Shown here one piece after another: positions 46,166-59,429 of a stretch of 64,000 bases of DNA. The notes below the pieces were generated by a model. That model had not been told where the DNA came from and made no database searches. It saw only the letters and a program-made list of their open reading frames with translations. This DNA is from Diprion similis (taxonomy: Eukaryota > Arthropoda > Insecta > Hymenoptera > Diprionidae), in assembly GCF_021155765.1 (NCBI RefSeq), contig NC_060108.1, forward strand, positions 11,443,425-11,507,424, read 5' to 3'. The first letter of the stretch is position 1; each line of letters starts with the position of its first letter. The position numbers and the translations under genes are program-made.

Positions 46166-49100
46166 GTAGGAAACAGCTCGGTTTTGCCGGCAGTTTTATG
46201 TAGGTTCTAACCATACGTAGGAAACGTACCTAACAGTTGGACAGGAAATCTATGATAGTGGCGGTGATAAAGAGTCCCGTTCTTATAGCGTAAGTATGTT
46301 ATGTTACGACTCGAGTGCGCAAGGGTATTCCGACCGGGCCTCTTGAGATAAGGTGGAAGAAAGCTCAACCTCTTGATGTCACTATCGTCTTTTGATGTTT
46401 ATCAGTTCAGGTTGCTGCTCCGACTATCACGACTACCGTGGTTATTTTATTTGATAAACCTTCTTGATCAGAGAAATCGATTAGATAACACTTGCCACTA
46501 AGTAACTCGCCACCGACGACGCGGCGACTATTCCGTTCAATTGATAACGCGACGGGTGTGTGTAGAACATGTTGTAGCAACTTGTCCGTCAGTTGAAGGT
46601 GCCCAGAAACTAGAATCAGAAAATAAGTATCTATTGCGAAAAATGTCAACTATCACGTACCTATTATCGGACTATTTAGTTCATCGTTTTTTTTAAATTT
46701 TATTGGCAGTTTGGTCAATGAGGAACTTTTGTAGACCGCAATCTGATCTTCAATTCTTAGTACATACAAGTATGCTCAAAGAGAATAGAAACAATTTCAA
46801 AACTGTAGATGGGATGATCGTGAGCATAGTTATTTTATGTCGTATGCCAATAATTAGGTGTCGAATACGTGTTTTAGGATGCGTATAATGTCAGTTAACC
46901 GGATGCGCGCTTGTGGACTATAATGTCCTTGAGTTTGATAAGCTAATGAAATCAGCTACTTTCATTGGCGTCTCGAGAATTCGTTAGGTACTCAGTACTG
47001 ACTTATGCCCAATACAGATGCCAACTTCCTAAAAATGATGCTCGCTCAAACGTGCTACGAGACATTAAAAACTACTTTCGCAATAAATATCTATGGCATC
47101 GTGGTGTATACATCATTAATTCTTTCTCATTTCGAGAAAACGATGGACAATAAAGGCTGCCGAGTAGACCGTCAGGGAAAAAAGAAAGCCAGTATTAAGT
47201 CTTATAGCAGTTCGTTGAGTCACACATAGCATCCCAATTTAAACAGTTGATCCACATTTTATCCTTGGATTACGAGTAAAATGGAAACTTTATTGAAAAC
47301 CTCGAAATTCTTATATTCTCTGAGTTTTTCCTTTTATGAAGACTACAACGAATGAACGGAGGATCCGCACAGAACTACAAATCAACGTTTCGTTTCGGTG
47401 TTTCCAATCCGTTTCCAATCCGTTCCGAATTCCAGTCAGTTCATGTGGTTGTCATTAGGATCCATGGAAATTCGGAGCAAGAAGCATGAACCCCGTCACA
47501 TGAAAAATTTCAATAAAAAACAAGATCAATTATCTTCAGTTCCTTATTCAACTACTGGGAAGTCATTATTTCGAACAAGTTGGAATTATGCCTGAACGAA
47601 TAGGCATGTATCTAGTTGAGTTCCATGAGATCAACTTGGCCCTCCATTTTCATTCATGACTTTCCAAGTCACGCTTGTCAAAAAAACCGAACGATTCGCT
47701 CAGGGTTTTTAACACTGCACCCACAAGAAAAAAAATAGATATTTATCTACTCACGGATTGTTTCACTGCAGTAGAATGCACGCAACAGATTGTAGCTGGC
47801 TCCTGAATAATCTACGCTATAGCAGCCCGGAATGCCGAGTTCTCACGTCTCGGTGTGATCGCCGTAGTATAGCCGGTGGAGTGCGGCCTCCTCCTCTCGT
47901 TACCTGGAGGTTGGAGAAGGCTTCTTACTTATTAATCTCCGTGCCACGTTCGCCCCTGGATCTCGGCTCAATCTCAGAGAATGGAACAAGGTTGGGCGAG
48001 TTTCAAATATGCAGGGATCGTTTGGTCCGCCCGAATTCTAACCCCCTTAATACTGCACCGCGCATCTACCCAGCCAAATTCTCCTTCTTGATTTTAAATT
48101 CTGACGACTCAGCGGCACTCGTCATATCTCATTTTCTACTACATTTAATCCCGAAAATAATGGACAACTGACAGCTACCTTTCGTGCAGAAAGCATAATG
48201 CTGCTGGAATTTGCAGTAGAGAATGCGCCTTGTCGCTGCAGTTTTTCAAACCCTGTGTGGATGGTTCGAGGCAGATCTTGATTGATCTGATATTTTTCTA
48301 TCACATAGCTATTTTTCTTTCCATTTTACTTAGTTGCTGATCGCGATTTTCACTTCTCTTATCACAGTATTTATTACCAAGTTTCTATGTTGTACTTGCT
48401 TCGGCCTGAAAAAATCCGTGAAGATTCGATGTTGACAAAACTTTGACTAATAACAGTTTCTTATAAACAACCAAATATTCCAATCGATTTCGGATTCATA
48501 CAATTCTTTGCTCCTTGACCGCGTTCACCATATTTTCTCCGTATGCCCTCACAAGAAGTTTCGTCGAATAAACAAAGCTCTTTAATCCGCTTTGAGATTC
48601 GAACCATATTTTTTCGAAACCAAAAGACACACTGACACGAAGAAAAACAGTTTATTGGTCAAAAATAATCAAAAACCTTTTCATTTTTTTGTCAAGAAAT
48701 TGATGGGGAACTTTTGCATCTATAATCGAACAAAACCATCACTTGCTATCGTACATTTGAAATTCTTCAGTGCGCCTTTGCGGAAGGTAATTTCAACGTA
48801 TCATCTTTTTGCGCATTTTTCTTTAAAGCATATGTCTGATCGTGATGTTGTTCCTAACTTCATCATTAATTCAAATAATTATTTGCGGCTCGGATTTTGA
48901 CGGTTACTAAAGCTGGATAGAGGATAGACCCAGTTATGTCTATCATGTTCTGGCGAAAAATCTGGTGGTGCAGAACCACAGACATAACCTACGTGCGTTA
49001 GTCTCAGTGATCGTTGCCACCAAATGACCCAGTTGGTCTAAATAATCTTTCAGCCTCCACATACACAATAGGTTATAAATCATTGGGTTAAAACTCTAGG

Positions 49101-50415
49101 AGATGGTGACCACGGTCAGCATCTTCGAGGTTCCTCCACAGAGGTGAAGCTAATTCCAAGCTCGAGTGGGCAGGGTGGCTATGTCTTGTAACTACCGTAG
49201 AGTCAGAGTCGGAATTGGAACTAGGTGCGCACGGATATTTTAATAAGGTAAGTGCTGCAAGGCCGTCCATCCGTCCGGCTGGTTCAGCCGCCCTGCGGCA
49301 GCGGGGGTGAGTTTAATCATGTAATGTGTTCGGGGAGCTAGCCGACTGGCAATCAATACGCTATATTGCTTCGGGTGCGACGCGGTGAGTCGAGTAGGTA
49401 GGCCAGATAGTGCGTGTCGTCGATATGACGTGGTTCCGGCTGACATGACGGTACCCCATATACCAGTTTCGAAGATCGAAGAACTAACTAGACCCTGTGA
49501 GCAGGCAGTTCACGTCGCAGCTGTTGAACGTTGTTCTGCCTACTTCCGATCGAAACGTCTCGTGGTTTTTTAGACTTCAATCGATTCGACAGTGTTGATT
49601 TTTAAGACATTTTTAACTTCATTTATGCCATGGACGAGAAAAGAGACTCACTTATGAATAACTCATATTTCATGGGTTTGGGAATCGGTTCAATCGTTTA
49701 TTTTATTGATCTTGATGGCGTGATTTCTTGAAACACTTCGCCTACAGAACATTTCTTACTTCTGAACACGTAATTTGACCCTTAAGATCAGCCAAAAAAA
49801 ACGCAAGGCAAAACCTAACCTGACTTAACTAGCTAAAATTTGTGTTCCGTGAAATATGAAGATGAAGTATGGAAAATTTTTCGAAAAGCACAAGATCTCT
49901 TGCCCTCATTCATTTCCTTCCAAAGCTTTTTGTGGGCTCGTCTGAGACAAGGGTCTAGTTCTCGATCTTGTTATTCCTTCCAGCTCCGCCTCCCTAGCTT
50001 TCTTCTCCTCAGCCAGTATCAGTGTATACGTATGCGAACCCACCTACAGAATAGGGAGATAGACGATTCCTCGTTTCCCCCTTCGGCTCCGGCTAACCCA
50101 AGCGCCATTTTATTCATCCCCTCGTACTCTCCGCTCCTTGAATCCGAGAGAGGTGAAAAACTGATACCAGGCAATTGGTAAAAAGGGATGAGAGTTGAAC
50201 AACAATTCCGTCTTGATCAATTTGTCCAGTGGTCAGCGGGCGATCGGACTAAAAGTGGGCAAGTAAAACTTGGTACTCATCCAGCTGGTTCTTTTGAGAC
50301 GTAGTCCAAGCCCTGTTCTCCCTCAATAACCGCATCCCCTCTGACGCATCGCCTCTGCGAACCAGTTAGACGCTCGTTATTGGCGTTTGATAAAGTAGAT
50401 AGACTCGATGGAGAA
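46166..50415. other. Long stretch without supportable exons
   Basis: Presumably intron after 46165. A GC-richer block at about 49100-49450 includes a consensus donor AATAAG|GTAAGTG (exon end 49249), but no clear frame or acceptor. The 137-codon frame at 47758-48171 lacks support. Confidence 0.4.
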
Positions 50416-50417
50416 TC

Positions 50418-50522
50418 AGTTGTGCAGTTGCGGATAGAAATATATCACTCATTCGCCCTTCTTGAGAAGCAGTGAATACTACTCAGAGTAGAAATAATAA
50501 TCAGACGAAGATATTGAATATG
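50418..50522 (+). other. Candidate leader exon ending exactly in ATG
   Basis: An initiator TCAGT (50416-50420, start A 50418) is followed by about 100 bp ending GAAT-ATG|GTAAGTAA. The ATG (50520-50522, A at -3) is therefore the last codon before an ideal donor, phase 0. An intron directly after the start codon is a known arrangement. The next phase-0 acceptor that I can propose is 55138. Confidence 0.3.
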
Positions 50523-50529
50523 GTAAGTA

Positions 50530-53500
50530 AATGTTGCGTCAGGTATTGTTTTCTTTGCAATTCAAGTAATGTTCAATGAACGTCCTGTTACTGTGTTGAA
50601 ATGAAAAATTTAGCAACTAGCTGGTTGACACAGAAAAAATCGAATGGTGAATTGTAAAGCAAATTTTACATCGAATGTTATGAGAAATCATTTAAAACCG
50701 CCCGTAGTTGTATATATATCACTTGAAAATTATCCGATGCAATATAATAACTCATGAGCTTTTGAACACATAGTCTGTAAAATCAATTGAGATTGAACTC
50801 TATGAAATCACTGTCCCTGCACGAAGTGTATACTTGCTCCATCAATTTTCGAGACAATCTTTGGTAATACCAAATTTTTTGGTTACACAGCCTGACTATG
50901 TTTACTCTATACTTTTGACATTCTCCATTATCCAAAATAATGAGTGATTTGCTAAGAAAGTCTTCACTGAGCTGAGTGTAATCCCTGTTTCTTCCCAGAG
51001 ATCAACATAGACTTCTAATCATTCAGTGTATCTTGAAGGGAATTGACCTAATATCAAAACGCGTTATGCATATACATGTACAGCACAATTCATGCAGTTG
51101 TGGGATATACACTTCATACAATGCGAGTTGAGAAATAATTGAAAGTATTCCATCGAATCGTGGCAACATTTGGGCTTTAAACGTTTGTAGAATTCACAAT
51201 CATGATCTACGCGATAGGACGACCATAATGACAGTCATCAAAAGTTGTCCGCAGATCTTTCTTCTCAATCTGATTCGGATCTCGAGCTGATATGGATTAA
51301 TTGAATTGTAACAACGATCCAGACTTGCATATCCCTCGTCATGAGAAACCGGGGCGGGAACTAAATATGTGTATACATATATGATGTTTTGAAAACAGTA
51401 GCAAAACGCCCTTGCATAAAGAACCCCATAGTACCGGTGGTGCAGTATAACACGTATACATAGTAGTTACACTAACTGCATAAACGGGGAAGACCCTTGC
51501 GGGTTCAGGGGCGGAAACCCCCGTGGCCACAGCGGCACGCGCCGTGGTGGATCGAGTTACCATGTAGCAGCAGCGTGGCCTAGTCGGCTGGCACGTTGGT
51601 CATATTAGAGTTTGTTTCTATTCACCCTGCTCTTTTTTCTTCTTACTTCCTTTTTCGTGGGAGTTTGGCATTTTTTATAACACCGCATTTCGAGAGCCCC
51701 TGAACCCCACCGTCCGGTTGCACTCTGCCGTGACAGATAGAGCTTGAGACATGATCGACGAGACTGTTTTAACGAACGTTCTTTTGAGTGAGACACATCG
51801 GATACACGTGAGAATCTTTCATGTGTGTCTGAAACCCTTTTTTCACAATATGAAAACCACCTCTATTCAAGTCCATGTTCGTCACTGTCTCTTGGAGGAA
51901 AATTCGGAATTACATGGAATATCAATCGAAAAGACAACTGCAAGGTAACGTCATATAACCGAACACTATTTTGGACTGGACTGAATGGTTTTTTGTCAGC
52001 TTATACGGATTCTATATTCATTGAGCTGTAGACTTGAAAGTGAATCATTGCAAACTCGATATCACGAAGTAGTTTACAGTACAGCGTCTTAAAAACATAA
52101 AAAAAAGTGTATATTTGTTTCTTCCAAATTGTTTTAACCTGAAATCTCTCCAACACCGAAATAGATCGATGTATGTCTTCGGAACTCGACTAATCAAACA
52201 TACATCTGGCGATCTGTCCAAGCTAGACTATCCCAAACCAAGAAACTTTGAAACAACAATTGATTCTTTCATTTTTCTGTTCAATCAATTTCTATATACT
52301 GACACTAAATGCCTGACAGACTTTTAAAGCCGAAACAGTTTACTGATCTCATTGTCCGACTATCGAATGCGCGCTAAGGTGACATGCGTGGTAGGGAAGG
52401 TAATCTGAAAGGGCAACACCGAAGTGATGTGGGTACAGGACCACGACAACTCAGTGTCTGCCATTGTGTACATGTTCTTTTGGAGGTTTGCGGTGGCGTA
52501 GAGCGTCTATATTATCAAGGTTCCAAGTTGGTTCCCTGGCTCTCGACGTGGGAAAACTCGCTTCGCCAGGGGCGGAGTATCGGGTGCATTTTGACGTGGA
52601 TCTAGACCGTCGAACTGGCACTCATGCCCACACTCGACTTGTGTCCCGTCAACCTGGGCACGTGCACACCGCCTCCGGGTGCTTTTCGAACGCACCTAAT
52701 CGGTTGTGTTTCTGTTGCGCGTACGCTGCCCCCGGAGGCGCAGCCCCTCGTCAACGAAAATCTGGGATTAAGGACTTCTTGATGGGAACTAAACTGCGTT
52801 TGAACAATGAGAATAATATTATGGTAAAGTAGAGAATTTTTGGAGAACAGATGCACATCGCCCTATTATCGATATGGCATATGAACTTTTGGCTCGTTTT
52901 TAGAAACTTTCTTCCCATGATTTTGGTACATTTATTGTTGAGTCGTTCTCTCCTAAATTAGTCACGTATGAATTTTATATTCATCAGAATGATCGTTTTA
53001 AGGTTTGGAATTCTTTTTAACACGAGTAAAATGTAGATTTTTGTTGCGGTGTTGCAAGTTTTTATATTACAGTCATTTTTACTAGCTCTTAATTGGTAGG
53101 TTCAACGGTTATGAGTATTGCTAGTTGAGAGATTGTAGTAAATTTGAAAATAGCTTTTGAACGTTTCCCAGAATTGTTTTAAAACATCGTATTTCAATTT
53201 TTGGATTTGGTCTCAAGTTTCAGGCATTAAAATTTAATGAAATTCTACAAGAATTTATCAACTCCATCTGTTATGGTTGCCCCATTAATGATTACGTTCC
53301 TCTTTCTCTATTTCTTTCTTCTGCCCAACTAAAGGAGATGATCGTTGAGTTCCAAAAAAATCATTGGCACCTTTGAGAGGTTCAATTATTGTGGAAGAAT
53401 GCTGTTGGAAAAAATCACTGACGGTAAAATAAAAATTTTGAATATAAAAATTATTCCGTAATTTCAATAAATTTTTTGTACTCCAATTCTTTAAAAACTG

Positions 53501-53764
53501 TATTTAAAATCGTAACAGAATATAAAATTGAGCGATGAAAAATTTTACAATTTCTGATAAAATCGTCAATGTGGAACTACTTGAGTATATAAATTGCATT
53601 TATCTGTTTTGAAAAATTCCAACGAATTTGTGATTACTCTCGTATCGTTCCGTGGGCGGGAGATAACAAAGACGTATATGTATATTCGGCAATTATAAAT
53701 TGTTGAACTCTGCAACCCAAGTGAACTTGCAACCGAGTCAGTCTGTCATTTAGCCGACTTGATG
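50530..53764. other. Non-coding stretch or intron
   Basis: Two GC-richer patches, about 51480-51600 and 52380-52780, are open in several frames but have no convincing splice pairs. The sequence near 51572-51583 fits a pol III A-box (TGGCCTAGTCGG), but no tRNA fold follows. Confidence 0.35.
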
Positions 53765-53772
53765 TGACGTCA
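53765..53772. promoter_or_regulatory. Full CRE palindrome TGACGTCA
   Basis: Third perfect CREB/ATF site of the window, in AT-rich surroundings. Confidence 0.3.
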
Positions 53773-54223
53773 CTCCAACGATGACCTTTGTTCTTAAAAA
53801 TTATATCACCATAATATCAATTTTTTACGGTATCTCAAAATCATTTGCTTTACACTCTCGACGAAATCATTTGAAGTACGATAAATTTTCAACCCACAAC
53901 TATGATTACATAGTATGAGAAAATTATCAAGATAAATTTTATACAAAAACCGATTTTCTCTGTGGTTGTTTGTATATTTTTCCGATACAAAAATTAACGG
54001 AATATTTTATCCACGAATGAAAAACCGAACATTTCGTCGGATTTAATCAGTTCATGGTCCACCGCCGAGACCTTGACCATTCGCCTGAACTTTTCACTCG
54101 CTGTTTGTAAACAGAATCGTGTAGCTGGAAGATAAGATTCTGGGGCTGCTAAGGCTCGACGACGACGACGACGGTCAAAAAGTTCGTTGCGGTAAATTTT
54201 GCTCATTTGCCGCGGGTAAGGTC

Positions 54224-54248
54224 AAAGCAAAGCAAAGCAAAGCAAAGC
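54224..54248 (+). repeat. (AAAGC)5 tandem repeat
   Basis: Five exact AAAGC units directly after AAGGTC, so the junction reads AAGGTCAAAGCAAAG, resembling a DR1-type nuclear-receptor site followed by spaced half-like words. Confidence 0.85.
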
Positions 54249-54558
54249 GAACCGACGGCTATCAAAGAAACCCACCGACAAGCACGGTATATACATATCT
54301 TATCGACAAAAAAGTGATTCGTATGCAAATATCGTGGTGACCTCGAATGTAAAAATTTTTTTAAATTTTATTTGTGTACGATTTACGCGCATATTGAAAG
54401 AATAATTGTACAAAGTTTTATACAAAATTTACTGAATAGTTTATAAATTCTGCTCGATGTTTATGACCAAGATTTTTGTCAATCGAAATCGTGCGAAACT
54501 GGAACTAAACTAGTAATCTTATCGGCGGTTACACTCGAATACGTTAATCGCTCGTGCG

Positions 54559-54566
54559 TATAAAAT
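54559..54566 (+). promoter_or_regulatory. TATA box TATAAAAT
   Basis: Lies 50 bp before an ATG (54609, A at -3) that opens MKKIFTCE and meets donor GAAG|GTAAAC in phase 1. A very short leader would result. It could be an alternative promoter for the exon at 55138, read in a different frame. Confidence 0.25.
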
Positions 54567-55137
54567 AAACCCAACCTGACGCGGTTTTCTTCATGCAGAG
54601 AGTCAAATCATGAAGAAAATTTTTACTTGTGAAGGTAAACGGTGAATCGGAGAGGCTTGACTGAAGATGTGCGTGAACATTTTTGATGCGTATTTATACC
54701 TGTAATATGCGATTTATCATTTACAAATTATGGTTTTTTTTTCGCCTATTTTTTGATGACTTTGTTAAGTTGAGAATTTATGTTTTTTCAGACGTGTAAA
54801 AGCGTGTTTTTCATCTAAAATATAAACTTCAGAATCGGGATACGGATACGTTGTACAGTTTATTTCAATATCGATAAATTTGAACTTCCAAAAAGTAAAT
54901 CACATAATACGTAGATTTAGGTTACATCGTAAAAATCTAACCTTGAGATAAAATACAATGAACGAGTCGAACGTTTCGCACTAAAGATTAATTCAGAATT
55001 GAAAAAAGTTGTCAAAAGTTAATTAATTTCGTTCATCATTTTTCCACACACTTTCATTCACCTTAAAGCCACCCTTCGGTCTGATTCAGAATTTTCTGTT
55101 TATTATTTTAATTTCGATATTTTTCCTTTTGTTTTAG

Positions 55138-55191
55138 AGAATAAACGATCCGAAACTACCAAAATCCATTGTTGTCTGGTCAAGGAGCAAA
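55138..55191 (+). CDS. Candidate 54-bp exon
   Basis: Strong pyrimidine-rich acceptor (TTCCTTTTGTTTTAG|A, AG 55136-55137) and donor AGCAAA|GTGAGT (exon end 55191). In phase 0 it encodes RINDPKLPKSIVVWSRSK; another phase is also open. It can follow the ATG-ending exon at 50522 and lead into 55347, both phase 0. The small size makes chance splice sites a real possibility. Confidence 0.28.
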
Positions 55192-55346
55192 GTGAGTTTT
55201 ATTTTACTTTTCATTTATTTCATTGTTTCCATCCGTTATTGAAGGTAATTTTTGGAACGGTGTCACCGCTTAGCGAACAATTTTTTTCCTTTTACTTTTT
55301 CTTTTTCTTAGTTTTTTTTTTACTTCTCCTATAACATCATTAGCAG

Positions 55347-55436
55347 TTCGTCGATCACCAAGATCCCTGTGAAGATTTTTGCCCTTTAAAGATCTTCTTC
55401 ACATGTACTTCGCGGATTTTTAATGGAAAAGTGTAG
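55347..55436 (+). CDS. Candidate terminal exon, Cys-containing tail
   Basis: The acceptor follows a long T/C tract and ATTAGCAG (AG 55345-55346). In phase 0 it continues FVDHQDPCEDFCPLK and ends NGKV-TAG at 55434-55436, with three cysteines in 29 residues. Joined to 55138-55191 over a 155-bp intron and to the start at 50520, the product would be 48 residues. No family recognised. A competing frame from the ATG at 55423 runs to a donor at about 55637 (71 codons). Confidence 0.25.
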   Translation, partial: FVDHQDPCEDFCPLKIFFTCTSRIFNGKV

Positions 55437-55439
55437 CGT

Positions 55440-58400
55440 ATTTATATGGCGAAGCAAATCACGAGCGATGGAAGTTGCGTGCAGTTGCGCCTCACCTTCG
55501 GCACCCTTATCCTCCTCCAGAGGTTATCCATCCAATCCTTCTAGTATGCGCGCTTACGAGCTGTGCGATCGTAAAAACTTTCCACCTTACGCAACTCCGA
55601 CCTTTGCCACCTGCAGTGCTATTACGAGTAGCTGCAGGTAATACGATTCGTCGCAGACACGACTTACGTATCTCAGCGCATTGGTCATAAAAAACTCGAC
55701 GTAGAATGGCATAAAACCGCTCACATTGGGCTAGAAGATACCTGTGTTATCGATCGATCCGAGGAGTCAGTCGTGCCAACTAATTCGATCGCAGCGCTTC
55801 GGGGTTTCGAAAACCACTTTTTGCGCACTACGCCGTATCGTTGCTGAGACAATTCACCCCGAGTCGATTTTGAGCGACCCCTGTAGCTGCATGGCTTGGA
55901 ATTGAGCCGATTCAGTTTCCCCCTTGCAACCTGATCTGGGATGTTTAAGCGGCGGTTAAACCTTGACGTAATAAACTTACCGGTACATGGCCACACAATT
56001 TCTGAATTCTCCGCTGAAATACAGCCAGAATAGTTAGAAGGAAAGAAACTGAGTATTTTTTATTTTTGGTTCACGCATCGTTGAGTTTTTTAATGTCAAA
56101 ATCGTATTGTTTGTTCGATTTTAAAAGAGGTGGTCACCTTTCATACTTGATTTTAAAGTTCCATTGTAATGGGTACTATCGATATGGGAAGGTTCGTGAA
56201 TAACCATTCATAAAATGGTTTAAAGATGGTAATATTATTTTTATCTTAAGCTTCGAAATTTAAATAACGGTCCATAATTGTTCAAATTATGATACTTTCA
56301 GCAGGTAACAGAATTCTCGATAAGCTTGAACTTTCACGTCATTATACTAGTGCTGTCAATCATTGAAAAGGAAAAACCCGGTATTTTTGTGCTCAACTGC
56401 ACATCAGTAATTGTCATTAAAATTAGAAAATTTTCTGCTTTCTTTTTTCGATGCGTTTTTTTTTTTTTTTGTAATTATACCGAATTTTTCAGAGGACTTT
56501 AATTTAAAACTCCACGGAGTCTGGGTCTCACAAAATCTAGATATTAGAATAAATTGTGCCCTAAATCTCATTGAAATCAAAATTATCACGTGAAACGTAC
56601 TGTCGACAAACTTTCCAACTAAAGTGATTGTAAAGTTAAACAATTAGAGACCGTTTTTTTTTTTTCTCTCTTTAATTTCAAATCTTAAAACAAAGATAAC
56701 ATTAGTATGCATCAGCAGTATAATTCTTGGTCCGTATAATCATTTCCGAAAGTTCTAATATCAATACCAGTTATTCAAAGTTCATAATAACTCAAAAATG
56801 AGATTGCGTGAGAAGATGACCATTCCCCTTAAATGTCCGAACGGATTTATACCGATATCATGTCCATGGTACTCTATTCCAAAATGTTTATGGCGAAGTC
56901 GTTAATCCAGCGACGACAGAGCCAAGCCTTGTCCAAAACGAGAAGCAGGGAACATGTGATAGCGGAGTTGTTCAAACGGCGTATCCATGACTAGATCATA
57001 GGGGTCATTGATGTGCTTTGGGTCTATTCAGGGCGTTGAGAGGTCCTCGAAGTGTAAGTCGAGGTGGTGCATTATACGTTCCGGCAGCAGCAACCCATAT
57101 GCCGTCGAAGTTGAGCCCCGTGAACCAACTATAGAGGCGTCTCTCTCTATTTATCTCTCTCTCTCTCTCTCTCTCTCTCTGCTCTCGACGGACCACTCTG
57201 ACGGGATTTATACAATCAAAGCGATTGTCCCGGCATTGCACCTCTCTCTGACAACCCGGCAAAAGTTACTTTCAAGTTGTTTGTCAAAGCGTATTAGGTA
57301 CTCCAGCGGACTACGCTCAAACAGCTAATGGCCCTCCTCATCCTCTTTTACACACACTCGGATACCCCGGTACGGTCTCATTTTCAAGGGCTTTTTTAGC
57401 TTGCTTGAAAGATGCGGGCCCTTTTTGAATTCACTCGTTTGTAAAATCGACGCCCTTTTCGATCCGCTGTTCTTATAAACGATTTGATGATATTAGAATT
57501 GTAAATAAATGAATCGATTTTTCAGAATATTTTTCGACGTTGTGATTTTTTACTTCGGTCAAGTTCTCTGAAAATTTTGTATTCGCGAATCAATTATATT
57601 TACAAGTATCTGTCTCTAGCTATAGTCTTTCGAAAAATTTGTAGTTTTATGTTCGGAATTCTTATATCTCATTGTCAGTTTGTTTGGAACTAGGATATTA
57701 TTTTTTGGAAATTGTAAAATGTAATTCACATAATAGCGACGTTGTTTATAGAAGTGTGATTGATTTTTTGAGGGCTTGAAAACTTTAGCAATATTCAAAA
57801 CTGTGAGAAGATGGAAAAATTAAGAAGGCTTCTCCGTTTCTAACATTACGTACAAACAGGCGATACAAAATTCCGAATAACTAAAACTAAGATATTTTGT
57901 CTGATGAAGACCGAATGATGAAAAATTACTGTCACAGTTAAACAAAAGGTCAGAGTTGGAAAATGATTTCATTAACGTTTTAGTTGGTACTTAATTGGTA
58001 CTTAATTGGTGACGAACTTTACTTCTATGTGCTGATCTACCAACTATCGGCCAAATTTTTATGGTCATAATTTTGATCTTTATGCAATTTGCATATGTAG
58101 TAGTCCGCAGTAAGGTATGCAAATCCTTCTTATTTTCAGATCTTCAGGCCTTACCGTTTACGACAAACTCGTTGATTAATTTCAACGCGTTTTTCAATTC
58201 AATTACCTTTGTCTTCGAATGCTTAGGATTCCTTGTCGACGTATCAAAGGTGATTTAATGTGTATTGCGTAAAAAAGTCTGATCTTATTAAATACGAAAT
58301 TCATTTCAGATAGTCATCAGGTACTTCCAATAAACACGTTTTCCCGGTACTTTCCTTCTGTCCCAAAAATTTCAGATTTTACTCCAAAGTTCATACTTTT

Positions 58401-59040
58401 TCACGTGAGAAAATAAAAACAAATAATTTTTCGATCCTTCCCATGTATTCTGTACCGAAACGACAAAGAAAAATTTGATTATTTCTGTAGTTTCTGAAGA
58501 TCTACCCCAAAATTGATTTCATGTTTCGAAATATCAAACTTTTTCCCCGAAAACACATATTAGACTACTTTTTTCTGATGACAGGAAATGCTGCAAAACT
58601 TTGAAAACGTGATAAAATTGATACACGTACTTCTGGTGAGCAGTAAATATTCATCATCTAAGCATCAAAGGACCTTTACATCCCAGTGTACACTATAATG
58701 CATCCAAATTACAGCCAGGTGAAAATTTTTACTCTGACAAGCTGGATTCAAGTTGGTACTTGGGCCGTATAAGAAATTGAAATTTTGTGCCGACGAGAAA
58801 TACTTGCTCACTATTGTGTAGTCATCAAGTTAACATAGAAGTAAAAAAATAGTAAGAAATTGAAAACCATTATACAATCAAGCATTTGTTTTCAATCAAT
58901 TTTCACAACCTGTTTCAAATCGCAAGTCTCGAACCCCCTAGAGATCCGAATAATTTAAAACGTCGCCGATGATCGAGGGTGTAGGTAGTTTGTCACGTCT
59001 TCCTTGGGGTCTTCCTTATCCAGGGAATGAACAATTCGTT
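55440..59040. other. Mostly non-coding stretch
   Basis: Includes a (CT)n microsatellite at 57154-57180 and an 11-bp tandem (GGTACTTAATT) near 57985-58007. A good acceptor at about 58139 is followed by a 38-codon open frame that I do not call. Confidence 0.35.
57154..57180. repeat. (CT)n microsatellite
   Basis: Twenty-seven bases of TC/CT with a shorter run just upstream (57141-57148). The opposite strand is GAGAGAG, a GAGA-factor-type target. Confidence 0.9.
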
Positions 59041-59052
59041 CGTCAGAGTATA

Positions 59053-59088
59053 CACGTGGCCCACGTGGCTCGCGTGGCGGACACGTGG
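59053..59088 (+). promoter_or_regulatory. Cluster of CACGTGG E-boxes
   Basis: Three CACGTGG sites (59053-59059, 59062-59068, 59082-59088) plus one CGCGTGG, all in the same orientation within 36 bp, at the edge of a GC-rich island (59040-59430). CACGTG is bound by bHLH factors such as Clock/Cycle, Myc/Max and MITF. Within about 340 bp on the right lies GCCGCCATTGG, which carries a PHO/YY1-like GCCAT and an inverted CCAAT box. Confidence 0.45.
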
Positions 59089-59429
59089 CCGTAGAGTGTG
59101 GCCCAACAACTGGTGCTCGCTCCTCCTGGCACCACATGCGTCGTGTGCATGGTGCGTCCCGAACGAACGGGTCCCCGATGCCAGGAGTCCGGACTGCCTT
59201 TGACGAGGGTGTGCGCCGAAAGCGCGAGTATTGTCCGTCGGAAAGCCGAACATGAAAGAGCGTTTTGTGCCAAGGTACACAGGCTCAGCTGCTTTCAGTG
59301 CTGTTTTCAATCTTCGTAGTCCCCGCAGGTTGCCGTCGCATCAACGCATCCTGCGAACTCATCGATCTCGCCTAATCAACTCCGTTCGTCTCGAACAGCA
59401 ACAGGAACGAAGACACGGCCGCCATTGGT

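Noticed and set aside
51572-51600. Pol III A-box-like TGGCCTAGTCGG
   Set aside because: No B-box at the right distance and no cloverleaf, so neither a tRNA nor a demonstrable SINE.
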